The position numbers and the translations under genes were made by a program. A model generated the notes under the pieces. That model worked only from the letters and a program-made list of their open reading frames with translations, did not search any database and had not been told where the DNA came from. A stretch of DNA of 20,236 nucleotides from Calvatia gigantea (Eukaryota; Basidiomycota; Agaricomycetes; Agaricales; Lycoperdaceae): assembly GCA_025093985.1 (NCBI GenBank), contig JACAAK010000057.1:1-20236 (forward strand), given 5' to 3'. Below, piece after piece: positions 1 through 10,189 of this stretch (positions are counted from its first letter, which is position 1; every line of letters begins with the position of its first letter).

Positions 1-75
1 TGTGGGGACACAACTGTGTTCTATGGATTGGACAAAGCAGTCATATTGATGAAGAAATGGATGTTGAATCTCATC

Positions 76-377
76 TGTTGTTATCGCTTTTCACCAATCA
101 AGTTGTATTCCTTGCCATCTGCATTTCTATTCATCAGTACATCCATTTCAGCTATCCTGTAGCAATCTCTGTTCCTGACTCATGCCAGCTACTATGCCAT
201 TCTTACTGGATGTTTCATGTAGCTACTCCATCCATTCAACTGGATGACTTCCCCTATTTAAGCGTACATACATCTACTGTATTTGGTACACTTAACCACC
301 TAGTTCTCCCCCCTTACTCACCCTCAAGTCTTAGCCTAAGTTGCAACCTGAGGTTTACTCAGACTAAGGTCATAATA
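76..377 (+). mobile_element. LTR copy (E1-related), plus orientation
   Basis: The LTR begins TGTTGTTATCG and ends GGTCATAATA, matching the LTRs at 1173-1480 and 11235-11540. It carries the conserved TATTTAAG box and the downstream site resembling CGCTTAACC. No polypurine tract precedes it and no internal region of the same orientation follows, so it behaves as a solo LTR. It lies directly against the truncated end of a minus-strand pol fragment, the same arrangement as at 11235. Confidence 0.8.
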
Positions 378-1172
<795 letters not shown>

Positions 1173-1480
1173 TGTTGTGAACTTTCACCGATCATTTCGC
1201 TCTCTCTATATTCGTCTACATTCCTACCTCCTGTACATCTGTTTCACCTATTCCTGCCTGCGCGATCTCCAAACCCTGACTCATGATTACTATGCCATAG
1301 ACATCGGATGTTTCATGTAGTTACCTCCATCCATTCAACTGGATAGTCCTCCTGTATTTAAGCATACATACACCCTCCTGTATTCGGTATGCTTAACCAC
1401 CTAGTTTCTCTCCCCTTACTTCGCCCTCAAGTCTTAGCCTAAGTTGCAACCTGAGGTTTACTCAGACTAAGGTCGTAACA
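1173..1480 (+). mobile_element. 3' LTR of a truncated E1-type Gypsy element
   Basis: A 308-bp LTR beginning TGTTGTGAACTTTC and ending AAGGTCGTAACA, with the terminal TG...CA of LTRs. It contains a TATTTAAG box at 1355-1362 and, 34 nt after the start of that box, ATGCTTAACC (1389-1398), the presumed transcript start. It has more intact CpG than the LTR at 13480. It is bounded by a polypurine tract on the left and the 102-bp array on the right. Confidence 0.85.
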
Positions 1481-1483
1481 GCT

Positions 1484-2830
1484 GAAACCACAAATAAATG
1501 TGCCATGGCTTTCAGGACATTTCTATGAACCTATAGCAGTTTATATTTACTACATATATCTCTGTCTTTGTCAATTAAGTCTTCTGAAACCACAAGTGAT
1601 CTTGTCATGCTTTTTAGTATATTTCTATTAATCTATAGAAGTTTGTGTGTACTGTGTATCTCATTAGCTTTGTCAACTAGGTCTTCAGAAACCACAAATA
1701 ATTTTGTCATAGTTTTCAGGATATTTCTATTAACCTATAACAGTTTATGTGTACCACATATCTTACAAGCTTTGTCAACTAAGTCTTTTAAAACTACAAG
1801 TGATAGAGTTTTAGTTCTCAAAACCTTTCTATTCACTCAAGATAGTCTATTTGTACTATATATCTCTGTAGCTTTACTATCTAAGTTTTATGAAACTACA
1901 AACAATAGTATTATAGTTCTTGAAATATTTCTAATAGTTTATTTCTACTATACATCTCTTAGATTTGTCAATTCAGTCTCCCAAAACCACAAGTATTTTT
2001 GTCATGGTTTTCAGAAGATTTCTATTAACCTATAACAATTTATTTGTACTATATATCTCTCTAGCTCTACTAATTAAGTCTTCTAAAGCCACAAGTGGTC
2101 TTGTCATGGTTCTTAGAACCTTTCTATTGAGCCACAGTAGTTTATTATACCACATATTTCACTGGCATTGTCAACTAAGTCTCCTAAAACTATGAATGAT
2201 TCTTTTATAGTTTTCAGAATATTTCTATTAGCCTATTGCAAGTTATGTATACTATACATCTCACTGTCTTTGTTAACTAAGTTCCAGCAAACCACAAAAA
2301 ACCTTGTCATAGTTAACATTATATTTCTATAAACCTATAACAGTGCATTTGTACTATACATTTCTTTGACTTTGTTAGCTAAGTTCTCCAAAACCATACA
2401 AAACTTTGTTATGGTTTATATTATATTTGTACCAACCAATATATAGTTTATTTGGACTTTACTTTCATCTAATCTTTTCAACTAAGTTTCTTAAAACTAC
2501 AGAAAATCTTATCATAGTATACATTATATTTCTACCTAGTTATTTATAGTGGATTTGAACTACATATCTCTTTCCCTCATCAGCTAAGCTTCCTGAAACT
2601 ACAAAAAATCTTATTATGGTTTATTTTTCAATATTACCAAACCATACACAGTATGTTTGCACTATAGTTTTCTTTGATCTTTTTAAGTAAGTATTCTCAG
2701 ACTTTAAAAGATCTTTTGGTGGTTTGTCCCATCAACACACCAGTCACCATAGTCTCTTTATACTATACTGCTTCCTAACTTTTTAAACTGAGTTCCTGAC
2801 AACTATAAAGATCCTAAAACAGTTTCAACT
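1484..2830. repeat. Tandem array, about 14 units of 102 bp
   Basis: Units start with GAAACCACAA or a variant at 1484, 1586, 1688, 1790, 1892, 1983, 2085, 2186, 2288, 2390, 2493, 2595, about 2699 and about 2800. Nine intervals are exactly 102 bp; the exceptions include one 91-bp unit. Units near the LTR are most alike, and similarity decays to the right. Each unit carries motifs such as TTTCTATTAACCTATA and TTTGTCAACTAAGTCTTC. The period equals 34 codons. The plus strand is open for about three units (1568-2035). The minus strand reads as a hydrophilic repeat peptide with a stop at a fixed position. It could be an ageing minisatellite or the remains of a repeat protein gene. Confidence 0.9.
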
Positions 2831-3259
2831 ATATCTGACTGAAACTATATCACCTAAACCCTCTACCTACCTATGAAGATGGATTTCAGGTCAAGCCAGG
2901 TTTGGGTGGGCCACAATAACCACATCAAAACCATCTCAACTGCGACAGCCTGACTTATCGGGACAACAAATGTTGATCCACAAAACCAGTTGTAAATCTA
3001 CTCCACAAATTCATAACACATGAGCAACAGCGACTTTCACCGTGGATGAGAATACGGTTCATGAATGAAGAGATCCTCCGTCTCTTAATGAGACACACAA
3101 CCAAGCGATTTGTGTCACACCGCAAGATGACGTTTTAGACAGTCAACTGACCTCAGCAGTGACAAACCTGGGCAGCTCCACACAATTCTCAATGGTCCAG
3201 TCCCGTCACAAGGCAAGCAACCCTCTCTAGTTCGCTCATGAAGGAAAGTTTATCCATAA
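2831..3259. other. No gene recognised
   Basis: Sequence between the array and the noisy LTR copy. I see no open frame of note, no LTR landmarks and no structural RNA. It has moderate CpG content, unlike the repeats around it. Confidence 0.5.
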
Positions 3260-3530
3260 AAGCCTAGGTGCAGTATAAAGGGAGTTTCAATGGCTCTGAG
3301 GCATGAAGCCAATTGGGGGGTATTGTAACTTTCCGATATTGCTCTACAATTCGTCATTCTCCTCTGAATCTTTTCACCTGTGGCCCGGTCTCAAACCTCC
3401 ATTTCTACCATAGCAGGAGTAGTAGTACTCATCATTACTGAGCCGTTAGCTACTCACCCTCTTATTTACCTTAATGCAGACCCCTACTTTCCCTAGTCCC
3501 ACTAGTTGGTGGTTTACCAAAGTCGAAAGC
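3260..3530 (+). mobile_element. Degraded copy of E1 polypurine tract and LTR
   Basis: GGAGTTTCAATGGCTCTGAG, then GCATGAAGCC, then AATTGGGGGGTATTG repeats the 1120-1175 region with scattered missing bases. The following 200 bp can be threaded onto the LTR at 1173-1480 (for example the ACTGAGCC/ACTATGCC area) only by allowing many indels. The LTR start would be near 3324 and the end near 3525. Indels outnumber substitutions, suggesting low-quality sequence rather than simple old age. Confidence 0.6.
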
Positions 3531-3534
3531 AACC

Positions 3535-3880
3535 AAAAGTCCAGGCTTCAGGACATTATGCTATGAACCTATAGCAGTTATTTGTACTACATTATTCTTT
3601 GTCTTTGTCAGTAAGTTTCTGAAACCTACAATGATCTTTGTATGCTTTTAGTATAAATTTGTAATACAATCTATAGATAGTTGTATGACTGTTATTCATC
3701 TAGCTTTGTCAACTAGTCTTCAGAAACCACAAATAATTTGTCATAGTATTCATGATATTTCATAACCTATACGTTTATGTGGTTTTACACATATCTACAC
3801 TTTGTCAGTAGCTTTAGACCTAATGATAGATTATTCATCTTTTATTACTCAAGAATCTATTTGTATGTTCTTGTCTTTAG
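3535..3880. repeat. Degraded copy of the first array units
   Basis: This follows 1508-1860 in order: GCTTCAGGACATT, then ATGAACCTATAGCAGTT, then CTTTGTCAACTAGTCTTC, then AGAAACCACAAATAA, ending near ACTCAAGAATCTATTTGTA. Small insertions and deletions occur every few bases. The array register is then lost and E2-like sequence takes over. Confidence 0.7.
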
Positions 3881-4129
3881 ATGAGGACATACTCAGAAAT
3901 GCTGGAGTACTACTTACACAAAGCTTGTTCCCGTGCCATATGTACCCAGTTCACCAAGCTCTCCTCCAGCAGGCATCCGCATTTGCACTACTGACAAGCC
4001 CCCTAAGAAAGGACGATCCAGTCTCCGTTTGAAGTTTGGGGCTTTGGTCGGAACAGACAATAGCCACAATACCAAACAGCTCTGAATGAGTTACTCGAAG
4101 ACACTAACCAACATTGACATAACACGACC
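3881..4129. other. Unassigned stretch inside the noisy mosaic
   Basis: Lies between degraded array units and degraded E2 pol. I found no convincing counterpart elsewhere in the window and no gene. Given its surroundings it may be a heavily corrupted copy of E2 sequence. Confidence 0.3.
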
Positions 4130-4700
4130 AGAATGAAACACTGCATAGTGCCATAACCAGATGCCAAAAGAGCTACTCCCCATGGATGGGAACCAAGAGT
4201 TCATGAAGCAGAATGAATGCTCCTCCTTCTTAAAAAAAACACAAGCCATGGGTGATTTAAGGCCCAAGTTGCCTGTTCACCAGGCAATGAAGGCCAACTA
4301 TTTACTCGAGGTAGACACTAACCATCGCCCAAATTTGCATAAGGCTCCATCCGTTCCACAGTGGCCAAGCCATGCCGAATCTCCTTGTCCAACTAAGGAA
4401 ACTTGGATGACACACTAACCAAACTTGAGATAAATGAGGTGATGTGCTAAGGCATGAGCAATGTGGATTGTATACTTTACTTTTCGTCCGAAAGCGTTAT
4501 GACATTCAGTTATTGTTCTCATATCGGGGGCTGCCAGTCAAGACTATCTCTTCCTCCTTCCTTTACCAGGATGGGAAGAGCCTAGATCAGCATAATACAG
4601 TAGTCCGGGTATGGGCCTACACCCTGCTTCAACTTTTCTTACACCTGTTGCACGACATTTTCCTTACCTGCTCAATTCATTGGGTTACTTGTTAGCAATA
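4130..4700 (-). pseudogene. Degraded E2 Gypsy pol copy (protease/RT junction)
   Basis: The stretch 4390-4700 parallels 13050-13395 of E2: CTTCCTTTACCAGGATGGGA, then AGAGCCTAGA, then GTATGGGCCT, then CTGCTTCAACTTTTC, then GACATTTTCCTTACCTG. Upstream, the area with CCTTCTTAAAAAAAACAC and AGCCATGGGTGATTTA resembles 12770-12815, the start of the RT domain. Alignment needs many indels and no reading frame survives. In this mosaic the fragment sits between two blocks of the degraded 102-bp array, which would fit an E2 insertion into a second array copy, or a chimeric assembly. Confidence 0.55.
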
Positions 4701-5089
4701 CTGAAACCAAAAGTGCCAAGCTCAGACATTTCTAGGACTTAGAGTTTTAGTACAATACAACCTTATTCGAATTAAGTCTTCTACAGCTAGTCACTTGTGA
4801 GGCTTTAGGTTTTACTAAGTAGAAGTTTCCAAACAGTGTATTGCTTAATAGGAGCTCGAGAACCGGATGAGTTATTGTATTCATAGGCTATATATATAAC
4901 ATGAGTTAGCAAGATCTCAGCGTTAGCTAATCTATAAATGGAGAATAGTAATTGCAAATGCTTATCGGAAAATCTAGTACCCTCAATTTTGGCTTCTTTG
5001 AAGTTTGTAAACTCAACATATATTAGTTGTTGAACATTCTGTAGCTTATGGCTATTTTACATTGATTTATTCATCCAAAACTCGTATTT
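4701..5089. other. No gene recognised (AT-rich, within noisy mosaic)
   Basis: AT-rich sequence with scattered words resembling array units, such as GAATTAAGTCTTCT near 4770, but no continuous match and no open frame. Confidence 0.4.
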
Positions 5090-5345
5090 TGCAGGTTTTC
5101 GAAGATTTCTATTAAACTAAAATTTTTGTATAGATATCTCTCTAGCTTACTATAGTCTCTAAACCACAAGGTTGTCATGGTTCTTGAACTTTCTATTGAG
5201 CCCAGTAGTTTATTATACCAAATTCATGCATGTCACAGTCTAAAACTATGAATGATTTTTTATAGTTTTAGAATATTTCTTTGCCTATTGCAAGATGTAT
5301 ACTTACATCTCACTGTCTTTGTTAACAGTTCAGAAACAAAACTTG
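5090..5345. repeat. Degraded copy of middle array units
   Basis: This follows 2005-2300 in order: GGTTTTCGAAGATTTCTATTA, then ATCTCTCTAGCTTACTA, then GTCATGGTTCTTGAAC, then CAGTAGTTTATTATACCA, then CTATGAATGATT, then CCTATTGCAAG, then CTCACTGTCTTTGTTAAC. As in the first degraded block, deletions are frequent. It ends abruptly near 5345, where CpG-rich, unrelated sequence begins. Confidence 0.7.
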
Positions 5346-5459
5346 TCATGACCGGGGATGGTAGTGGTGTGTTTGCGCATGCTTGAACTAGGGACCATTG
5401 ACGACTTCAGCTTCAGTACTTCAGTTCACACTTGGCCTCAAGTCCACTACTGTTGAGAG

Positions 5460-5705
5460 AGGCCAAGTATGTCTCCTAACCTTGGCCTCGGTTATGGACT
5501 CGCGTTGTCGATGCTCAGAAATAGAGCTTTGATAACGAGTTCTTGCCCCTTATACGATGTGCTGGAGGGTCTGCTGTTCAAATAACGCTTGTCCCTGCTT
5601 CCACTTATCTCTGCGACACAAGTCACATTCACGTTGACTGTCTCAGAGGGTGACCATGCTATGGAGGCCTTTATTGAGCTGGTATTGAAAGCGGAGGTTC
5701 CAAAT
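5460..5705 (-). pseudogene. Unrecognised coding family, copy a (decayed)
   Basis: On the minus strand one frame gives ...FNTSSIKAS, then SETVNVNVTCVAE, then SGSRDK, and further downstream in the same frame KGQELVIKALFLSIDN. The same peptide order occurs at 8130-8420 (SSEIVCVSVTHVA ... LEHVVDAPFWERD) and at 10190-10610 (VSVACITE ... TGQECFVNALFLVRN). Preserved peptides on one strand across diverged copies suggest an old gene or transposon-encoded protein. I do not recognise the family. Stops and length changes make this copy non-functional. Confidence 0.45.
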
Positions 5706-5829
5706 GGTCATTATTAACCGTAGAACCGCGTGCGATTTGCAGCGCCTTACCCCTACGAATCGAAAGCGCCGAAAAATCCAGATTATGGTGGGTGGAGCAC
5801 GATCAAATATGTCATGGTGCCCTTCCAAT

Positions 5830-6350
5830 TCCATTCAGCCCCGCATCCTCTGAATCCAAAGCCCGCCCCCCCTCATCTTTACTATTGCTGTATCCGTCAT
5901 CACCTTGATCACCATCATCGCCATCATCGATACCTCAGCGCTTCAGCCACCGAAATCGAAACAATGGAAAAATTGAAGTGGCGCTCCCATGGAGATCGAT
6001 GAAGTTCCACCTATGCACTTCGACAATCCGAAAGACTACTCGTGTGTGGTGAATGTCATTATCGAAAAGGCGAAAGGATTTGGCATGCCTGCACGAAACT
6101 AGCGGCGTTGAATATTATGACACTCACGAATGAAGAAATGGAGAGAGCGACGGTACCGCCACCGTTGCTACAGGAGGCCATACTGCTTCAGCTGGTCCTC
6201 CGAGCACTGTGTCCTTGAGCTTGCCATACAAAGTTCGACCACTGCGGCGGCTGACGACAAGTTCTGTGCAGGTGTGGATTATGGTGGTACGGTCGGTACT
6301 CAGGGGAAGGAAAGACAAAGAGAAGGTGACGAGAGTGTGAAGCCCCGTGA
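5830..6350. repeat. Diverged duplicate of 8605-9030
   Basis: The two blocks share ordered matches: CCCCCTCATCTT, then the GTATCCGTCATCACC / GTACCGGTCACCACC area, then GAAGAAATGGAGAG / GAAGAAACGGAAGAG, then GGAGGCC followed by CTTCAGCTGG or CTTCTGGTC, then AAAGTTCGACCACTGC / AAAGCGCGACCACTGC, then GGTGACGA. Each lies just downstream (plus strand) of a copy of the unrecognised coding family, so the duplicated unit is probably about 0.9 kb. Several short overlapping frames are open here, but none is recognisable. Confidence 0.6.
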
Positions 6351-6422
6351 CTGACGGACGCAGTCATATTACCACTTTTCGTTGAACTGCCGCCTTGTTT
6401 CTCCAGGGGAGAGCCAGCTTAA

Positions 6423-6752
6423 TCTAAAGTTCCAAGAGAAATCGGCAGGTATTTAGAATCGGATTCGGGAGCGCTATGGGGTTGGCGTACCATACTATCG
6501 ACTCTCCCGGTTGTATCCCGAAAGGCCAGGCCCGACGTAGCTTTTGTAACAAACAATCTGATATGTGTTGGAGAACTGGGGAGCTTGGGTGTAATCTTGG
6601 GTATACAGATATGTCGTGCAAGGAAGGATGGTGAAGCCAGAAATGGTATTGCGGATATTGTCGACATCGTGGATATGGGAAGGGTCGAAGGAGTGGATGG
6701 ATGGACTGCGCGCTTGAGTTGGACAGTCCAGCTGTTCAAAAGTAAATCTTAA
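6423..6752 (+). other. Open frame without clear start; possible exon
   Basis: The plus strand is open for about 109 codons between TAA at 6420-6422 and TAA at 6750-6752. The translation contains WGWRTILST, VAFVTNNLICVGELGSLG, GIQICRARKDGEARNG and DIVDIVDMGRVEGVDGW, a balanced composition. The opposite strand (6419-6739) is also open but Ser/Pro/Thr-rich, typical of an antisense shadow. There is no ATG near the beginning, so if real this would be a downstream exon or a decayed gene. I do not recognise a family. Confidence 0.2.
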
Positions 6753-7550
6753 GCGTGATCTTGGTGTCAAGGAAGAATGCCCAAAGTGTCCCTCATAGGA
6801 CCTTGAACATGTCGAAGGGGGGGAGAGAGAACAGTCCTCCACCCTTTCCGTTGACCAGGAAAAAATTGACGAGGGATGCGGGGACATGGACTGAAGCCAC
6901 AAATTAGTAATGGCTATGAAATCAAGGATTCTATGACCCACCGGCCGCCCCGCCACCGCCACCAGATAGAGTCCGGGTCGTAGCATCAGGTAACGTGTTT
7001 AAAATATGTGCAGGCGCGATAACCAACGCAAGGACGACAATAAATACGAGCTGTATCGACCACACACCATAATCACCACCCTCTTGCTCTCCACATCCCC
7101 TCCCCTGTCTCTCGTTCACTGCCGCGTAATTCCCGTAACCGTAGGAAATCGACTGTATAGGCTCCCAGCGACGACACTGGCATAATGTAGCGTCCAAGCC
7201 GGCGATGGAGCTTGGAACGGAACCCAGACCTAAGGCAGGAATACAAGTTGGTGTTAGATGTTCTTGGAGCTTGAACGCGATTTGGACAATGCGAGTCCGC
7301 ACGGGACCCATAAAGCTGACACCCTGGTGGATGAGGAGGCACGATAGCGATCCGAGCCCTCCAGATTGCATTCAATAGAACGTGACACGAATGCAGGAGG
7401 GGGTGTAGGAATGGTAGAGATCAGTTCCTTGTTGGCGGTTCTGAGTGTGGAGTTCGGTTTCATCACCAGTGTCGGAGACGGGAGGATCGAACCCGAGGGT
7501 CTAGGTGAACGTGCTGAAGTTGGTGGCTGTTAGAGGGGGTTGGAGGGGTA
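6753..7550. other. CpG-rich sequence, no gene recognised
   Basis: Several short minus-strand frames are open (for example 6931-7371, ending in a run of glycines, with a hydrophobic stretch IQLVFIVVLALVIAP). None has recognisable domains, a clear intron structure or a conserved copy elsewhere in the window. The sequence is not CpG-depleted, unlike the retroelement areas. Confidence 0.35.
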
Positions 7551-7965
7551 GATGCTTTACAGGGGGATTATTAGTGACACCAGTAGCGGCGGGCCTACGG
7601 AGGACGCACGGAAGGACAGGCTTGACGAAGATGAGGACTCGGAGGACTTGGAGGTACAGGGCTTGAAGAAAAGCGTTTTTTGGGTTTTGGGTGCATGACC
7701 TGGCTTCACGGTCGGGATTGGAGGCAGGGGATTGAACGTGTGCATGATGGGTCAGGTGAGCGTGATAAAGCCGTTGACGTTAAAGTAGAAGGGGCCGATC
7801 TCCGGGTTAGAGTAGAGGGTTTACAGGAGGCATATTATGATCCCAGGAGGGAGGGTTGACAAAGGACACACATACTAAAGATCGGCTCAACGACGATGAG
7901 GACAAGGAGGACCTAGACGCCAGCTGTTGCACACTAGCAACGGTGACCCTCAGAATTTAACTCAA
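7551..7965. repeat. Two diverged copies of an acidic-peptide segment
   Basis: On the plus strand 7551-7700 contains KDRLDEDEDSEDLEVQ and 7870-7960 contains KDRLNDDEDKEDLDAS, about 265 bp apart. Codon choices differ at several identical residues, so similarity is better at peptide than at base level. Each copy is preceded by TTTACAGGGGGATTATTA or TTTACAGGAGGCATATTATG. On the opposite strand the first copy gives a serine-rich frame (7557-7745). Which strand was coding is not certain, and no protein family is recognised. Confidence 0.4.
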
Positions 7966-8129
7966 CATCATATCAAGCGGAAGTCCATAAAGGCCGGAGT
8001 GAGCGCTTGAGCAACGATAGAAGGTGGTGATCACGGGGCGAAAGCAACTTCAGTGGGGGCGGGTTCATGAAGTGATTGCATGTGCTTGAAACGTTAACGT
8101 TAACGGTGACGACTTGAACTCAAGCGCTC

Positions 8130-8420
8130 GCCTTCTGCGTCTTCACCACCGTCAAGGAAGGCCAGGTATGGCAACCAATAGTTATCCGGTCAACTGACTC
8201 ACCATCTCTCTCCCAAAACGGGGCATCGACAACATGTTCTAGGATTCTTCTATGGTGTACGCAAGGGTATACCCACAGACGCCCAAGGCGGTAAATCTCA
8301 TCCGTGTTTCCGCCTATCAACGCGACGTGAGTCACACTCACGCAGACTATTTCAGAGGATAGCTGTGATGCGGAGGTGTTTCTAAAGCCGATATCGGAGG
8401 CAGTCGTTTCGGATTACTAC
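8130..8420 (-). pseudogene. Unrecognised coding family, copy b (decayed)
   Basis: The minus strand gives FRNTSASQLSSEIVCVSVTH, then VALIGGNTDEIYRLGRLW, then VYPCVHHRRILEHVVDAPFW, then CHTWPSLTVV. This is the longest continuous version of the family; the 8120-8341 part is open but has only a GTG at its beginning. It matches copy c as VYPVYHRTGQECFVNALFLV and TYLAFLDST. No signal peptide, membrane segment or known domain is evident. It retains normal CpG, unlike copy c. Confidence 0.45.
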
Positions 8421-8604
8421 GGTGGTACGTCATTGCAGTCCGATATGCCCTAACTGACAGCTCAAGCTGTTATGTCTGACAGATAATCACCCAACGACAG
8501 CCGACCGTGGAACGGCGTACGATCCGTAGCATCCTTCCCTGTTCCTTTAACCCCAGATGAGTCGAAAAGTGAAAAAATTCTATTCACAGTTAGCAGCGGC
8601 ACGA

Positions 8605-9030
8605 TCCAACACCCTACTCGCCCCCTTTTATTCATTTAGTCCCCTGTCTTCTGAACACCAAACCCGCTCCCCCTCATCTTCATTACCGCCGTACCGGTCA
8701 CCACCTTCGTCAGCAATACCTCCACAGGAATCGACAAAGGCCCATCAACATATGACACACTTGGAGGTTATGATCGAGCAACGAAAGGGACTCGACATAC
8801 ACTCGCAAACGAAGAAACGGAAGAGGGCGGTGCTGCTGCTGCTGCTGCAGCTGCTGGAGGCCTTCTGGTCTTTTATGTGCCAGTGCATATGACCTTGCCA
8901 CAGAAAGCGCGACCACTGCAGCAGCTGGTGATGAGATTTCGGATGGGAAGCCGGATGAGAAATTGTGGGTTATGACGATATTCGAGGAAAGGAAAAAGGG
9001 AAAGAAAGGGTGACGAAGTTGGGAGGTATC
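8605..9030. repeat. Diverged duplicate of 5830-6350
   Basis: Partner of the block at 5830-6350, in the same orientation and the same position relative to the coding-family copy. A minus-strand frame over it (8710-9312) is 200 codons long, with a glutamine run where the plus strand has a CTG repeat. A plus-strand frame over the same bases gives an alanine run. Neither frame is preserved in the other copy, so I do not call a gene. Confidence 0.6.
8830..8857. repeat. (CTG)n trinucleotide tract
   Basis: A short run of about eight CTG/CAG-type triplets, interrupted once by CAG. The matching block near 6165-6190 lacks it, so it expanded after the duplication. Confidence 0.75.
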
Positions 9031-9398
9031 GAGAATGGAGAGGAGAATACGTGTGGACGCACGCAGTGGGCTAACCGGAAAGATTTGGAGGGAGGTTGGA
9101 ATTTGGGGTGCGCTTGGCTCTTGGCTTGTTTCATCGGTTGTCGCTAACTCGTTTGTGAAGGGATATCGCCAGTTACTCTGGATGTACCTGCGTGCGCTAT
9201 GACGGAAGGAATTTTCAGACGTTGGTCTAGCTTTCAAGTTTTTGCGTGATAAATACTCAACGACTAAGGTAGGTTCCATCCAGAACCAACAGGATCGCAT
9301 GACGCAAGTCACGGTGTGACCTTGTGATTATCAAATCTAATGTATATCATATCTCTACTTGAAACTACTCTGGATCTGCCGTTCCATGTTGATAGTCT
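9031..9398. other. No gene recognised
   Basis: Sequence between the duplicated block and the 101-codon ORF. It contains only short open frames, with no similarity to other parts of the window and no RNA-gene signature. Confidence 0.4.
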
Positions 9399-9704
9399 TC
9401 ATGTTGGAGAGCTAGCAAGAGCCCCCAGTTCAACGTCAAGCTCCTGGAGAATGGATATTGGGATGGTTCGGTGGCCACGGTATTTTTTGGTCACCCAAGC
9501 AGCCTGCTGCCCATTGAATATTGAGGTTGAGGTGATATTTTTGTTATCACTTTCATCAACAGGCTTGAGTTCTTGAAGGGACAGCTGGGCTTCGTGTGGA
9601 TCGTCCTCCCATCCGTTGTCAAGTTCATTTATGCCTGGAGAAGCCAGTAACCCAGCTGCTAGCTCAAAATTGGCTGCATGTATAGCTAGCAATTTATCCT
9701 CCAT
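9399..9704 (-). CDS. Hypothetical protein, 101 residues
   Basis: An ATG-initiated minus-strand ORF. It begins MEDKLLAIHAANFELAAG, is acidic in the middle (LDNGWEDDPHEAQLSLQE, then PVDESDN), and continues through NGQQAAWVTKKYRG to a C-terminal ILQELDVELGALA. No signal peptide, membrane helix or known motif is visible. Its composition is protein-like rather than low-complexity, and it lacks the TGA-type damage of the retroelements. It could be a small host gene, an exon of a larger one, or a fragment of a mobile-element protein. No promoter or splice evidence is available and no copy occurs elsewhere in the window. Confidence 0.35.
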   Translation of the reverse strand: MEDKLLAIHAANFELAAGLLASPGINELDNGWEDDPHEAQLSLQELKPVDESDNKNITSTSIFNGQQAAWVTKKYRGHRTIPISILQELDVELGALASSPT

Positions 9705-10189
9705 ATTCTAGGCAGATTTATATGATCGGTTCCATTATTTCGTTATACGTGGATTCATGAAATACAGGTTAATTAACTCACAGTTTTGAGATTCGAACTT
9801 CTCAATTTTAAGTGCTTTAACTTTGGTTTTTCTCGCACAGCATACTCTCCCAGGTTCTTGATTTGCATTTTGCCATGAGTAGTCGCGTTATTTGAAAATT
9901 TTTGAGGGATTGAGTGCGATGCGAACAAATTAAGGAGGTTAGGGGTCTTGCCTTATTAGGACCAATAATGGTGTACAGCTTGTGACTCGTTTTGAACCAC
10001 ATATTTTCAAATTTTAAAACTCCAGAACTATGCATAACTACAATATCTATAGGTCTTTGGTTTTAATTTTTTTCGAACTGTGTGTATGGAACCTCCGTAA
10101 GAGTTTTAGTCGCCAGCCCCGCCAAATGTGCTTATCTTGTCATGCTGTGGTCATGTGATCTGGTTCCTTCTGGCTGAAACCTACCTTAT
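9705..10189. other. No gene recognised
   Basis: AT-rich intergenic-type DNA. A 72-codon minus frame at 9817-10035 is open but has ordinary, uninformative composition and no copies in the window. No tRNA or repeat structure seen. Confidence 0.4.

Noticed and set aside
1568..2035. Plus-strand 155-codon frame over the 102-bp array as a membrane protein gene
   Set aside because: It spans only part of the array, is interrupted elsewhere, and its hydrophobicity is what an AT-rich antisense frame gives. The minus strand reads more like protein.
1484..2830. CRISPR array
   Set aside because: Units are contiguous 102-bp tandem repeats without unique spacers, in an evident eukaryotic context.
6931..7371. 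Minus-strand frame with a hydrophobic stretch, briefly considered as an RTA1-like membrane protein
   Set aside because: Only one membrane-like segment and no supporting motif; the resemblance did not hold beyond a few residues.
7470..7510. GGTTCGATCC on the minus strand, resembling a tRNA T-loop
   Set aside because: The flanking bases do not form the five-base-pair T-stem, and no anticodon or acceptor stem is found at the right distance.
8710..9312. 200-codon minus-strand frame with a glutamine run
   Set aside because: Lacks conserved residues, is not preserved in the duplicate block at 5830-6350, and the glutamines come from a CTG tract. Probably chance openness in CpG-rich DNA.
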